From Bryobacter sp. (GTDB taxonomy: Bacteria > Acidobacteriota > Terriglobia > Bryobacterales > Bryobacteraceae): a stretch of DNA of 64,000 nt. The first letter of the stretch is position 1. Every line of letters begins with the position of its first letter. The notes below the pieces were generated by a model. It was not told where the DNA came from. It saw only the letters and a program-made list of their open reading frames with translations, and did not search any database. Location of the stretch: the NCBI GenBank assembly GCA_022843625.1, contig JALHNH010000017.1, forward strand, positions 62,001-126,000. The letters run 5' to 3'. The translations under genes and the position numbers were made by a program. This document shows, piece after piece, positions 18,524-27,641 of the stretch.

Positions 18524-19459
18524 ATGAGAAAAATCGCAGTTGTATACGGAATGGAAACCAGCTTCCCACCTGCGCTGGTCGATTACATCAACGGCATGAA
18601 GGTACCCGGCGTGAGTGCAGAGCACCTGCAGATCGGCGGCATCAAGATGGCCGAGCCCACCGGCTACAAAGTGATTGTCGACCGCATCAGTCACGACATC
18701 CCCTTCTACCGCGCCTATCTCAAGAACGCTGTCCTCGGTGGCACACACGTTATCAACAACCCCTTCTGGTGGAGTGCTGATGACAAGTTCTTCAACTACG
18801 CCCTCGCCTCGAAAATCGGCATCGCGATCCCCAAAACAGTCATCCTGCCGCACCACAGCCACCCGCCCGGCACTACCGCGCAATCGATGCGCAACCTCAT
18901 TTTCCCGCTCAACTGGCAGGAGATATTCGACTACGTCGGCTTCCCCGCTTTTCTGAAACCCTTTGATGGCGGCGGTTGGCGCGACGTCTACAAAGTAGAC
19001 TCACCCGAAGAACTCTTCGAGGCGTACAACAAGACCCACACCCTCTGCATGACCCTTCAGGCCGCAGTCAACTTCACCGAATACTATCGCTGCTACGTCG
19101 TAGGCCAGGAGAAGGTACACATCATGCAATACGACCCGCGCGCCCCTCACGCCGATCGCTACGTCAGGAACCCGGAGCCCCTCAAGCCCGAGATGCTGGC
19201 CCGTCTCACCAAGGATTGCCTCACAATCTGCAAGGCTCTGGGCTACGACCTCAACACCGTTGAATTCGCCGTCGAAGACGGCATTCCTTACGCGATCGAC
19301 TTCATGAACCCCGCCCCCGACGCAGGCATTGAATCCGTAGGCCAGGAGAACTTCGACTGGATCGTCGAACACGTTGCCAAGCTAGCTGTCAAAAAGGCGC
19401 TCAGTGACGACAAACCCCAGACCGAATACCGCTGGGCAAAATTCCTCAACGGCGAATAA
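18524..19459 (+). CDS. ATP-grasp family ligase (RimK-like)
   Basis: 311 residues. ATP-grasp markers are VGFPAFLKPFDGGGWRDV (nucleotide-binding Lys and Gly loop, about 144-161), the RCYVVGQEKV strand, and VEFAVEDGIPYAIDFMNP near 245-265, whose Glu, Asp and Asn are the expected Mg/ATP ligands. The enzyme should form an amide or similar bond from a carboxylate through an acyl phosphate. Substrates are unknown. It sits between the COG4947-type esterase and an exported RraA-like protein. A second ATP-grasp of another subfamily lies about 11 kb away, next to a GCS2 ligase. Confidence 0.82.
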   Translation: MRKIAVVYGMETSFPPALVDYINGMKVPGVSAEHLQIGGIKMAEPTGYKVIVDRISHDIPFYRAYLKNAVLGGTHVINNPFWWSADDKFFNYALASKIGIAIPKTVILPHHSHPPGTTAQSMRNLIFPLNWQEIFDYVGFPAFLKPFDGGGWRDVYKVDSPEELFEAYNKTHTLCMTLQAAVNFTEYYRCYVVGQEKVHIMQYDPRAPHADRYVRNPEPLKPEMLARLTKDCLTICKALGYDLNTVEFAVEDGIPYAIDFMNPAPDAGIESVGQENFDWIVEHVAKLAVKKALSDDKPQTEYRWAKFLNGE

Positions 19460-19463
19460 CAAT

Positions 19464-20192
19464 ATGAAGAAGCTCCTATTAATCCCCGTAGCTGTCCTGC
19501 TCCTGATGGGCTTTCAGCAGGCAACCAAGCCCACTTACGCCGATCCACTCCTCAATGGCTTCTCGAAGTCCACGGTCGCCTCAGTCGCTGACGCTGTAGA
19601 TCAGATCACCGGCAAGCGCGGTTACATGTCCCACGACATGCGCCCCCGCGTAGGTCAAAGCTTCGTAGGCCGCGCCACTACCGCGCTGCTCAAACCAGCA
19701 ACACCGGAACAAGCCACTGCTGCGCTTTCAGCCAGAGACAGCGTGGCGATGATCGACGCGGCAAAACCCGGAGAAGTCGGCATCATTGTAATTGCAGACT
19801 CGCTGGATCTCGCAGGCATGGGTGGCCTGATGGCTACTGCAGCTAAAGCCCGCGGCATGGCCGGCATCATCCTCGACGGCGGCATCAGAGACCTGGCGGA
19901 GATCCGCAGCCTCGGACTTCCTGTCTTCGCCCGTTCGGTAAGCCCCGGCTCAAGTGTCGGCCGCTGGGCTAGCGTCGCAAAAGATATCGAAGTAGATTGC
20001 GCCGGAATCAAGGTCAAACCCGGTGACATCATCGTTGCCGGAGAAGACGGCGTGGTGGTCGTCCCCAAGGAACAGGAAGCAGCAATCCTCAAGCGCTCTC
20101 AGGAAATCGACGATCGCGAAACAAAGATGGTGCCCTACATCAAGCAGTTCAAGAGCCTGGGCGAAACAGTTAAAAAGTTCAATCGAATCTAG
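19464..20192 (+). CDS. RraA-like protein with a signal peptide
   Basis: 242 residues from the ATG four bases after the previous stop; a farther upstream start would overlap the ATP-grasp gene. The N-terminus MKKLLLIPVAVLLLMGFQQA is a signal peptide or membrane anchor. The rest is the RraA/HMG-aldolase fold with GIILDGGIRDLAEI, where Arg-Asp binds the metal and pyruvate-like substrate in aldolase members, and PGDIIVAGEDGVVVVP. Relatives are cytoplasmic aldolases, decarboxylases or RNase E inhibitors. An exported member cannot act on RNase E, so an envelope lyase role is more likely. Its stop shares CTAG with the convergent gene. Confidence 0.8.
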   Translation: MKKLLLIPVAVLLLMGFQQATKPTYADPLLNGFSKSTVASVADAVDQITGKRGYMSHDMRPRVGQSFVGRATTALLKPATPEQATAALSARDSVAMIDAAKPGEVGIIVIADSLDLAGMGGLMATAAKARGMAGIILDGGIRDLAEIRSLGLPVFARSVSPGSSVGRWASVAKDIEVDCAGIKVKPGDIIVAGEDGVVVVPKEQEAAILKRSQEIDDRETKMVPYIKQFKSLGETVKKFNRI

Positions 20193-20803
20193 TTGCTCTT
20201 CGCTCGAAGTTGGAATTGAAGATTGGTCGTGATGAGGTTGATGTGGCCGCCACTGGGCAATTGCCGGTACTCAAACCCGATTGACGCCTCACGCCCCCCA
20301 CTCATTACTAAGAGCGCACCACCGCCAAAACGCCCCGTTAACACCCCCTGCTGCGCCAGTCCCTCCAGCTGCACAAAAGGCCGCATTTTCTTTTTGCCAA
20401 AAGTCGTCAGGATCCGTTCCCTGGCGCGAAAATAGTTGCCAGAGCGTGTCCCAACAAATCGCTCCAACAGACTACGAGCTTCAAGCTTCAGCTTCGGCGA
20501 AGTCGGCAATACAAAATTGGTGCCGCCAAAGAATCGATGAAAGTCCATCCGCTCGCCGCTCGGGGCTTCTGCATCAGCAAAGTAGTAGCCGCTAATCAAA
20601 CTGACACGAGGCCTGATGTTGTACCAAAGAATTCCACCACCACGAGATTGAAAATAGTCGCCAAACCTGTCATTGGTTCTCAGTCGCGAATGAAATTGCA
20701 GCAGCAGTTTCTCACCGAAAGGCAAGTTGGCATTCGCGATATGCAAGCTGCCCCAATCCTGCGCCCCACAGGCAAGCGGCAGAAGGAGCGCAATCCAGCG
20801 CAT
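20189..20803 (-). CDS. DUF2490-type outer-membrane beta-barrel protein
   Basis: 204 residues with a signal peptide (MRWIALLLPLACGAQ). Alternating hydrophobic strands (ILWYNIRPRVSLISGYYF, PKLKLEARSLLERFVG) and the DUF2490 pattern of LRTNDRFGD and R-R-hydrophobic strands point to a small outer-membrane barrel. Function unknown. It lies 31 bases after a TlpA-like gene on the same strand, in a run with a membrane-bound regulator. Confidence 0.7.
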   Translation of the reverse strand: MRWIALLLPLACGAQDWGSLHIANANLPFGEKLLLQFHSRLRTNDRFGDYFQSRGGGILWYNIRPRVSLISGYYFADAEAPSGERMDFHRFFGGTNFVLPTSPKLKLEARSLLERFVGTRSGNYFRARERILTTFGKKKMRPFVQLEGLAQQGVLTGRFGGGALLVMSGGREASIGFEYRQLPSGGHINLITTNLQFQLRAKSN

Positions 20804-20834
20804 TCTGTAATGTTACAAAATGGTTACAGAATGG

Positions 20835-21839
20835 TCAACGCATTTTCTTTAGCGGCACAACCCGACGGATCTCTTCAATCAAATCGACGGTGCTTTCTGA
20901 TCGAAAGACAATCTTCCGGGACGCATCGAGCAACAGATATGTGGGATACAAACCCACGCGCGTGCGGTAGTCAAACAACAGTCCTGGCTCGGTGGATTGC
21001 ACATCCGGCCACAAGACCTCAAACTGCGCAAGCACGCGCGATGCAGCGGCAGGATCCTCATCCCCATTGACACCCAGCACCTTTACATCATGAGTCTCGG
21101 CAATCGCCTTCAACTGTGGAAACGCCCCGATGCAAGGCCCACACCACGCGGCCCAGAAATCAACCAGCGTATAGGAGTTCCCATGCCCGCTCAACCTGCG
21201 ACTCTCCTTTAACCGGTCGAGATAGACAAAATCCGGCAGAACTTCGCCCTCGACGAATTTCGGCCCCAGAGCAGTCTCGCGCATCAGGAGCACTCTGCGC
21301 TTCCAGTCCACACGGTCAAAGACGAATGCCCGCCCATCCCACTCAAAAGCTCCCCCTCGCACTCTTGCATACTCGGCCGGGGAATTCACGTCCACTTTCC
21401 CATCCCCATTGGTGTCGAGCCCAACCGGTCCCTTTAGATCCAGATCAAAAAGAGCCAGCCTCCCCCCACACTGCGCCGCAGCATAAACGCCAGCAGTTCT
21501 CTGAATGGTCACTTTCGGTGCCCCGTAGCCCAACGCCGCGCGGTAAACGCGGAAGCCAACCGGCTTTGAACCCACCTTGGCCACGCCCTCAACGCCAAGG
21601 ATCCCCATCGGCTTGAGCAGGACTACCTGTGATGCCACTTTTAATCCAATTGCGCCATCAGCCAGGCGTCGAGTCAGTTCCAAATCAGCCGCAGCCCAAG
21701 CCTCAAAGCCCTTTGAGGCTTGCGTTCTGAACAAGTCCAGAGGCTTGTAATCAGGCACGGGAGGCAGCCGGAACTCAGTCTCAATAGGGCACTCCAAGAC
21801 CTGCGCTATAACCAACGCCTGCAACAAGAGGACGGCCAT
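20835..21839 (-). CDS. Exported TlpA-like thiol-disulfide oxidoreductase with an N-terminal extension
   Basis: 334 residues. The first hydrophobic stretch is a signal peptide. The C-terminal third is a TlpA/ResA-type thioredoxin fold with WCGPC at 232-236 and a cis-Pro strand (GLYPTYLLLD). The N-terminal 200 residues match no family I know. They contain LDTNGDGKVDVNSPAEY (141-157), whose acidic loop reads like the calcium loop of an EF-hand or dockerin repeat. Periplasmic disulfide exchange is the likely job; the extension may bind a ligand. It is three bases from the regulator gene upstream, so it may be the regulator's target. Confidence 0.82.
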   Translation of the reverse strand: MAVLLLQALVIAQVLECPIETEFRLPPVPDYKPLDLFRTQASKGFEAWAAADLELTRRLADGAIGLKVASQVVLLKPMGILGVEGVAKVGSKPVGFRVYRAALGYGAPKVTIQRTAGVYAAAQCGGRLALFDLDLKGPVGLDTNGDGKVDVNSPAEYARVRGGAFEWDGRAFVFDRVDWKRRVLLMRETALGPKFVEGEVLPDFVYLDRLKESRRLSGHGNSYTLVDFWAAWCGPCIGAFPQLKAIAETHDVKVLGVNGDEDPAAASRVLAQFEVLWPDVQSTEPGLLFDYRTRVGLYPTYLLLDASRKIVFRSESTVDLIEEIRRVVPLKKMR

Positions 21840-21842
21840 AAC

Positions 21843-23066
21843 CTATTTTCGCAAAACCAGATGTTTCTCGTATTGAGCAGCCATTGCATACCCGGAACTG
21901 GAAGCCACACGCACCACAACTTGAAAGTACTGCGGCCAATCACTCAGGCCTTCAGATTTCAGTTTCTCCCAGAGCTGGGAAACCGCCTCCTCGTTGGTGA
22001 AATAGTCCAGACCAGCCATCGATCCATCCGATGTAATTCCAGAAAAGACAAAGACACGCGAGCCTCCGTCATTCAGAACAGTAATCAACCCGTGATTCAC
22101 TTCATGGGGAGGATTTGTATTCAGGAACCGGTCATTCCGGTTGCCCGTGCGGTAGATCGAATATTGTCGAATCTCGTTCAGCATCCCGATGGTGTAGCCT
22201 GCAGAAGTCATCAGATATCGCTGAATTGCCGGGCTGTACTCTGGCCGGCCAAAGGCAAGTATGGGCCTCCCCCGGAAAGCAACTTCGCTCTTGAGCGTAG
22301 ACTCGGGCAAGAATTCTGACTGTATTTTGCGAAACGCTAAAAAGCGGCCGGCCGCAGCGGCACCGGCAGCGTCTCCCCAAAGAGTTGCATTGGGGCTGGC
22401 ATGTAACACCAATTTGGGCTGCAACGCCAGTCTCGGCTCCGTATATTGCCGAAACATTGTCGAATTGGGAACCGGGTCTGGGAAGTGCTCATATTGCAGC
22501 GGCTCAACCTGGCCACTGATATCGCGTACCCACACATGCAAGGGTTGCCCCACCACCAAAACTGGAACCCGCTTGGAACTCACGATCGGCATCCACAGCC
22601 GCTCCAGCGGAGTTGGCCTGGTCACCCCCCATAAGACACTTACCGCGACCAGCAGCATCAATCCGATTCCGGCATAAAGTTTTCTGCGGGAAATCCGCTC
22701 AATTGCCGCTGGAGTAATCGCAGGCTTCAAGTGGAAGTGCGGGCGGTAAGTACCTTTCGGGATTTCCAGCCTCAACTCATCGGGCACTGACTGATCGCGG
22801 TAAAACTCCTCCAGCTTTTGCCTCAGCCCATGCATGCGTGTTCGAACTGACGAATCGGTTTCTGGCGAAAAGTTCTCGGGACGGCCAAGGGCACGAGTGC
22901 CAAGCTCATACTCGGTCACTTCGTGAATCCGGCCCAGTTCATCCTGCTCAATCAAATAACTCAGCAGCCGCTTCAGCTGATCAGCACGCCGAAAAGTCTC
23001 GCTCCCCAAAATGGCATCAACCACACGGCGACGGTCCAACGGTGATGAGACTACGACTGCTTTCAC
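21843..23066 (-). CDS. Membrane-anchored regulator with cyclase-type winged-helix N-terminus
   Basis: 407 residues. Residues about 15-110 (SETFRRADQLKRLLSYLIEQ, YELGTRALGRPENFSPETDSSVRTRMHGLRQKLEEFY, IPKGTYRP) are the cyclase-type winged-helix domain found in many acidobacterial proteins. One membrane helix (about 130-148) follows, then an exported domain of about 250 residues with no known fold (LRFGRPEYSP-like and hydrophobic strands). The order DNA-binding domain, membrane helix, periplasmic sensor resembles CadC/ToxR one-component regulators. It heads the unit with the TlpA-like gene. Ligand unknown. Confidence 0.78.
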   Translation of the reverse strand: MKAVVVSSPLDRRRVVDAILGSETFRRADQLKRLLSYLIEQDELGRIHEVTEYELGTRALGRPENFSPETDSSVRTRMHGLRQKLEEFYRDQSVPDELRLEIPKGTYRPHFHLKPAITPAAIERISRRKLYAGIGLMLLVAVSVLWGVTRPTPLERLWMPIVSSKRVPVLVVGQPLHVWVRDISGQVEPLQYEHFPDPVPNSTMFRQYTEPRLALQPKLVLHASPNATLWGDAAGAAAAGRFLAFRKIQSEFLPESTLKSEVAFRGRPILAFGRPEYSPAIQRYLMTSAGYTIGMLNEIRQYSIYRTGNRNDRFLNTNPPHEVNHGLITVLNDGGSRVFVFSGITSDGSMAGLDYFTNEEAVSQLWEKLKSEGLSDWPQYFQVVVRVASSSGYAMAAQYEKHLVLRK

Positions 23067-23223
23067 AAATCGAACTTTATAACGTTTCTGTAACCGGCGG
23101 CAACTGATTCCATTTAAAGCACTAGTCGATTTAACTTCAGCGAAACATTGAAAGACTGGCGGTTTCTACGAGGCTTCGTCATAGTGTGTATCAACAAACA
23201 GGGATCATTGGCAACTCGCGCGA

Positions 23224-23370
23224 TCAGCCCCGTTGCATCGCCCGGTACAGCGCGGCCCCTTCCCAGTGCAAGAGCGACAAAACAATCACAAACGAGATTA
23301 CAATCAACGTGCTCGGGCTAGATCCCGGAAACGTTATTCCAGCGTCAATTGCTGCCAACGCCGAGTTCAT
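23224..23370 (-). CDS. Possible 48-residue single-pass membrane protein
   Basis: A short frame in an otherwise gene-free 368-base gap. ATG is preceded by TAGG nine bases upstream. The translation begins MNSALAAIDAGITFPGSSPS, continues with a hydrophobic helix (STLIVISFVIVLSLL) and ends HWEGAALYRAMQRG. The amino-acid mix looks protein-like, but there is no family evidence and chance cannot be excluded. Confidence 0.27.
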   Translation of the reverse strand: MNSALAAIDAGITFPGSSPSTLIVISFVIVLSLLHWEGAALYRAMQRG

Positions 23371-23434
23371 GTATACCTAGCCATGGAACTTGTCATAAGA
23401 TTGTGATAGATTATTTCAGATTTCAGGGATCTCC

Positions 23435-26400
23435 ATGACGACTAAACTGACCAGACTTTTCTTTCTTCCGCTTCTCCTGCTGGCCTCGCTGCCAGGCTTT
23501 TCGCAACAGGGTCGCGGCACCATTCTCGGCACCGTTACCGACGGTAGCGGCGCAGCCATTGCTGGCGCAAAGATTCGTGTATTTAACACGGCAACCAACG
23601 CTGGCATCGAAACCACCTCAACCACCGATGGCCTCTACCAAGCCCCCAACCTCGCGGTCGGCGACTACACCGTTACGGTCGAGAAAACCGGTTTTCGCAA
23701 AGTTGTTCGCTCCGGCTTGCAACTCCAGGTAGACCAGCGCGCCCAGGTCGACATTCAGCTTGAAGTCGGCCAGGTAACTGAGTCGATCGAAGTCAAAAGC
23801 GAAGCAATTCTCATCGACACCTCTAACACCTCCATCGGTAAGGTCGTCGATCAGAAGCGCGTCAGCGAGCTTCCCCTCAACGGCCGCAACGCCCTAGCCC
23901 TCACGCTTCTTACCCCTAGTGTCAAATCAAACGCCGGCTCGACATCCTCAGGCTTTGCTGATCGCGGCATCCAGCTCTCCTCCATCTCGATCAATGGTGG
24001 CCCCAATGCAATGAACGGCCAGCTTCTCGACGGCGGCAACAACATCCAAAGCTACATCGGCGAAGTCGCTATCAACCCTGGTGTCGATTCCGTAGAAGAG
24101 TTCAAAGTGCAGTCCGGCGGCATGTCGGCTGAATACGGCTTCACCGCTGGCGGCGTCATCAACATGGTGACCCGCTCTGGCACCAACAAGCTTCACGGCA
24201 GCGTCTATGAGTTCTTCCGCAACGATGCCCTTGACGCCCGCAACACTTTTGCCACCTCCAAGCCGCCTTTCCGCTACAACCAGTTCGGAGCCAGCGTAGG
24301 CGGCCCGGTGATCAAAGATCGTACCTTCTTCTTCGGCAATTGGGAAGAATACCGCTTCCGCCGTTCGCGCCCCGTCATCGCCAGTTTCCCTACTGCTGGC
24401 CAACGCACAGGCAATTTCAGCGACCTCTTCAACGCTAATGGCACGCCGATCCCGATTTTTGACCCCTTCACAACGCAGGGCTCCGGCACCGGAATCACCC
24501 GTCAGATTTACCCTGGCAATATCATCCCGGCCACCCAGATCGACCCTGTAGCAAGAGCCATCAACGAGTTCTATCCGCTGCCCAACCGCACGCCTTCGGA
24601 TCCATTCACCAATGCCAATAACTTTATTGGCACGGCAAAAGAAATCCAGTCCATGCGCCAGTACACCATGAAGGCCGACCACAAGTTCACCAGCAACAAT
24701 TCGATGTTTGGCCGCTATTCATTCTTCAATCACAAGACTGACAACGGTGGCGGCGGCGCTGCTGTCTACCCCAACGAAGTGGTTGGCAAACGTGACGACG
24801 ACCTCAAGAACTGGAACGTTGTCCTCAGCGACACCCACGTTGTTTCTCCGACGATCGTCAATGAATTCCGCGTCGGTGCCACCCGCGGCTACTTCCCCTT
24901 CATCGTCCGCAGCTTCGGCGGCGGCTGGCCACAGAAACTCGGCCTTCCTTCCATCGTTCCTGCTGACACCTTCCCCGCAATCGGCAACGGCCTGCTCGGC
25001 TTCAACACCGGCACCGCTGGCGTTCGTGGCAGCCTTAACTGGCAGTTCCTCGACCAGGTGAACATCGTTCGCGGCAAGCACTCGATGAAGATCGGCTTCG
25101 ACCTGCGCCTCCTGCAAGGTCATAATCTACAGCGCTCTGCCCCCTCGGGCAGCTATAGCTTTGCAGCTGGCCTCACGGGCAACCCCATCACCCCGGCGGG
25201 TACGGGCAGCTCTTATGCTACCTTCCTGCTCGGTGCAGTAAGCGGTGCCAGCGTCAGCACACACGTTGGCGAATCTCAGGTCTCTCATTCTCTCAGCGGC
25301 TACTTCCAGGACGACTGGAAGATCACCCGCCGCCTCACCCTGAATCTTGGCCTTCGCTATGACTTCCAGTCCCAGGCCGTCGAGCGCAACAATGGCGCTA
25401 CCAACTTCGACCCAACCTGCAGACTCCCCAACGGCCTGCCCGGCTGCACGGTATTTGCTGGTGTTGACGGTCAACCGCGCAACTGGCGCGGTGAAGACTA
25501 CGGCAACTGGGGCCCCCGCCTTGGCTTCGCCTATGACGTTTTTGGTAACACCAAGACAATCCTCCGCGCTGGCTACGGCATGATGTATCCCTCGCAGATG
25601 TGGCGTGAGAACTACGGCAACGCCAACGGCTTTGCCCAGACCAACACCAACTATCCGCAGTCCAATCCGAACCTTCCCGCATTCCAGTTGCGGCAGGGCT
25701 TCCCCTCGGCACCCATTCAGCCCCAGGGCCGTGCACTTGGTGCCGCAGCCTTCCTCGGCCAGGGTGTCGCCTACGATGAAACCAACGGTAACATCCCGCG
25801 CATCCAGCAGTTCACCCTCAGCCTTCAACAGCAGGTTTGGAACAACTGGCTCTTTGAGGCTTCTTACGCCGGTAACCTTGGCCGTGGCCTCACCGCTGGC
25901 AGCTATGATCTCAATCAGTTGGATCCGCAATTCCTGTCCCTCGGCCAGGCGTTGACTCAGCAGGTACCTAACCCCAATGCAGGCCGCGTCCCTGGAGCTT
26001 TGGGTAGCGCAACCATCTCCCGCGAACAGTCCCTCCGTCCCTTCCCCCACTTCAGCGGCGTTTCGGTACGCAACCCGCGTCTGGGCAGCTACAACTCGCA
26101 CCTGCTCCTGCTGAGTGCCGAGAAGCGGATGTCCAAGGGCCTCGTTCTCCTCTTCTCTTTCACGGGCGGCAAGGTAATCTCGGACAGCCTTCAGACTCCC
26201 GTCAACTTCGGCCCCATCGAACAGGCTTCCGTAACGGGCTACCAGAACGGCAAGTTCAACCGCGCCGCAGAGCGCAGCGTCGACCCGAGCGACGTCTCCA
26301 AGCGCGCCACCATCAGTGCAGTTTACGAACTGCCCTTCGGCAAAGGCAACAACGCATGGAGCCGCCTCATCGGTGGCTGGCAGGTAAACACCATCGGCAT

Positions 26401-26824
26401 CATGCAGACCGGACTTCCCCTGCTCATCACTGGTGCCAACAACCAGCGCGCAAACCGTCCTGACTCCACCGGCAGATCGGCACAACTGGAAAATCCAACC
26501 GCCCAGCGCTGGTTCGACACAACCCAGTTTGTCAATCCTGCACCCTTCACCTTTGGCAACGTCGGCCGCGTACTTCCCAACGTCCGCACCCCCGGCACCG
26601 TCAACTGGGATTTGTCCTTCATCAAGAACACCCGCTTCACCGAGCGTTTTAATCTTCAGTTCCGCACTGAGATGTTCAACTTCATGAACCAGGTAAATCT
26701 CAGCGCTCCCAACACCAACTTCGTTCCTGGCCCAACTGGCCTCAACCAGTCTGGTGCCTTCGGCGTAATCACCTCAGCCCGCGACGCTCGTACCATCCAG
26801 TTGTCTCTCAAGCTAATGTTTTAG
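23435..26824 (+). CDS. Oar-type TonB-dependent outer-membrane receptor
   Basis: 1129 residues: signal peptide (to about FSQQ), carboxypeptidase-regulatory-like beta-sandwich (about 28-115, GTILGTVTDGSGAAIAGAKI), TonB plug (about 125-230, with LPLNGRNALAL and EEFKVQSGGMSAEYG), and a long beta barrel ending in an aromatic tail (LSLKLMF). Such Oar-like receptors are numerous in Solibacter-type genomes and import or bind large substrates, often carbohydrate or peptide. AGGGA lies six bases before the ATG. It is the first gene of the nine-gene run that ends with nitrile hydratase, and the next gene starts only two bases after its stop, so it may move that pathway's substrate or product. Confidence 0.93.
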   Translation: MTTKLTRLFFLPLLLLASLPGFSQQGRGTILGTVTDGSGAAIAGAKIRVFNTATNAGIETTSTTDGLYQAPNLAVGDYTVTVEKTGFRKVVRSGLQLQVDQRAQVDIQLEVGQVTESIEVKSEAILIDTSNTSIGKVVDQKRVSELPLNGRNALALTLLTPSVKSNAGSTSSGFADRGIQLSSISINGGPNAMNGQLLDGGNNIQSYIGEVAINPGVDSVEEFKVQSGGMSAEYGFTAGGVINMVTRSGTNKLHGSVYEFFRNDALDARNTFATSKPPFRYNQFGASVGGPVIKDRTFFFGNWEEYRFRRSRPVIASFPTAGQRTGNFSDLFNANGTPIPIFDPFTTQGSGTGITRQIYPGNIIPATQIDPVARAINEFYPLPNRTPSDPFTNANNFIGTAKEIQSMRQYTMKADHKFTSNNSMFGRYSFFNHKTDNGGGGAAVYPNEVVGKRDDDLKNWNVVLSDTHVVSPTIVNEFRVGATRGYFPFIVRSFGGGWPQKLGLPSIVPADTFPAIGNGLLGFNTGTAGVRGSLNWQFLDQVNIVRGKHSMKIGFDLRLLQGHNLQRSAPSGSYSFAAGLTGNPITPAGTGSSYATFLLGAVSGASVSTHVGESQVSHSLSGYFQDDWKITRRLTLNLGLRYDFQSQAVERNNGATNFDPTCRLPNGLPGCTVFAGVDGQPRNWRGEDYGNWGPRLGFAYDVFGNTKTILRAGYGMMYPSQMWRENYGNANGFAQTNTNYPQSNPNLPAFQLRQGFPSAPIQPQGRALGAAAFLGQGVAYDETNGNIPRIQQFTLSLQQQVWNNWLFEASYAGNLGRGLTAGSYDLNQLDPQFLSLGQALTQQVPNPNAGRVPGALGSATISREQSLRPFPHFSGVSVRNPRLGSYNSHLLLLSAEKRMSKGLVLLFSFTGGKVISDSLQTPVNFGPIEQASVTGYQNGKFNRAAERSVDPSDVSKRATISAVYELPFGKGNNAWSRLIGGWQVNTIGIMQTGLPLLITGANNQRANRPDSTGRSAQLENPTAQRWFDTTQFVNPAPFTFGNVGRVLPNVRTPGTVNWDLSFIKNTRFTERFNLQFRTEMFNFMNQVNLSAPNTNFVPGPTGLNQSGAFGVITSARDARTIQLSLKLMF

Positions 26825-26826
26825 TA

Positions 26827-27630
26827 TTGGCTCCAACAACTAGATCTTCAATCCTGAAAAACTTGGCCGATCTTGGCATCAGGCAGGGAGACACCGTAAT
26901 GGTGCACTCCAGCCTGCGTCAGATCGGCCCTGTCATTGGTGGCGCAGCCACAATCATCAACGCCATCCTCGAAGCCATCGGCCACGAGGGCACTCTCGTC
27001 GCATACGTCGACTTTGAACCCTTCTTCGAAGAGGATGACGACGAGATCCCCGTCTTCAATAAACTAACGGCCTCAGCCGCCCGCGATCACGGCGTCCTGC
27101 ACGAACTCATCCGCACCTGGCCCGGCTCACTCCGCAGCGACCACCCCGGCGCAGGCATCTCCGCCATCGGTGCCAAAGCCGCATGGCTCACAGACCACCA
27201 CCCCTTCCACTACGGCTACGGCCCTGGCACCCCCTTCGAAAAACTAGTCGAAGTCAACGCGAAAATCCTCATGCTAGGAGCCCCACTCGACACCATCACC
27301 CTGCTCCACTACGCCGAGCACCTTGCCAACATCCCTGACAAACAAGTCGTTCAGTACCGGCACCTCATGCCGACACCATCAGGCCAGCAATGGATCAACT
27401 TTGAAGAGTTCGACACCAGCGAACCCGTCAACTCCCAACTACCTGAGAACGTATTCGAGCAGATCGCTGAGTCCTTTCTAGAAAGTGGAAAGGGAACAAA
27501 GATTTCTTTCGGGCAGACTTCTGCATTCCTCTTTGAAAGCAAAGAATTGATTCCCTTCGCCAAGCGCTGGCTTGAAGAATTTATCCCTGCAAAACCCGCT
27601 ACTTCACACGAGGCGCGGCGGACCGACTGA
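26827..27630 (+). CDS. AAC(3)-fold N-acetyltransferase
   Basis: 267 residues read from a TTG start two bases after the receptor stop; the first ATG inside would cut off the conserved first helix. The family pattern is complete: LGIRQGDTVMVHSSLRQIG, GTLVAYVDFEP, RSDHPGAGISAIG, GYGPGTPFEKL, and ILMLGAPLDTITLLHYAEH. AAC(3) enzymes move acetyl from CoA to an amine; besides aminoglycoside resistance, the fold occurs in natural-product acylation. Given its place in front of two ligases, acylation of a pathway intermediate is more likely than drug resistance. No strong ribosome site, so coupling to the receptor is probable. Confidence 0.85.
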   Translation: MAPTTRSSILKNLADLGIRQGDTVMVHSSLRQIGPVIGGAATIINAILEAIGHEGTLVAYVDFEPFFEEDDDEIPVFNKLTASAARDHGVLHELIRTWPGSLRSDHPGAGISAIGAKAAWLTDHHPFHYGYGPGTPFEKLVEVNAKILMLGAPLDTITLLHYAEHLANIPDKQVVQYRHLMPTPSGQQWINFEEFDTSEPVNSQLPENVFEQIAESFLESGKGTKISFGQTSAFLFESKELIPFAKRWLEEFIPAKPATSHEARRTD

Positions 27631-27641
27631 AAGCGTGATTT

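Noticed and set aside
25127..26485. Long minus-strand open frame (about 450 codons) inside the Oar receptor gene
   Set aside because: Exact antisense of a well-supported receptor; composition-driven shadow with no family features.
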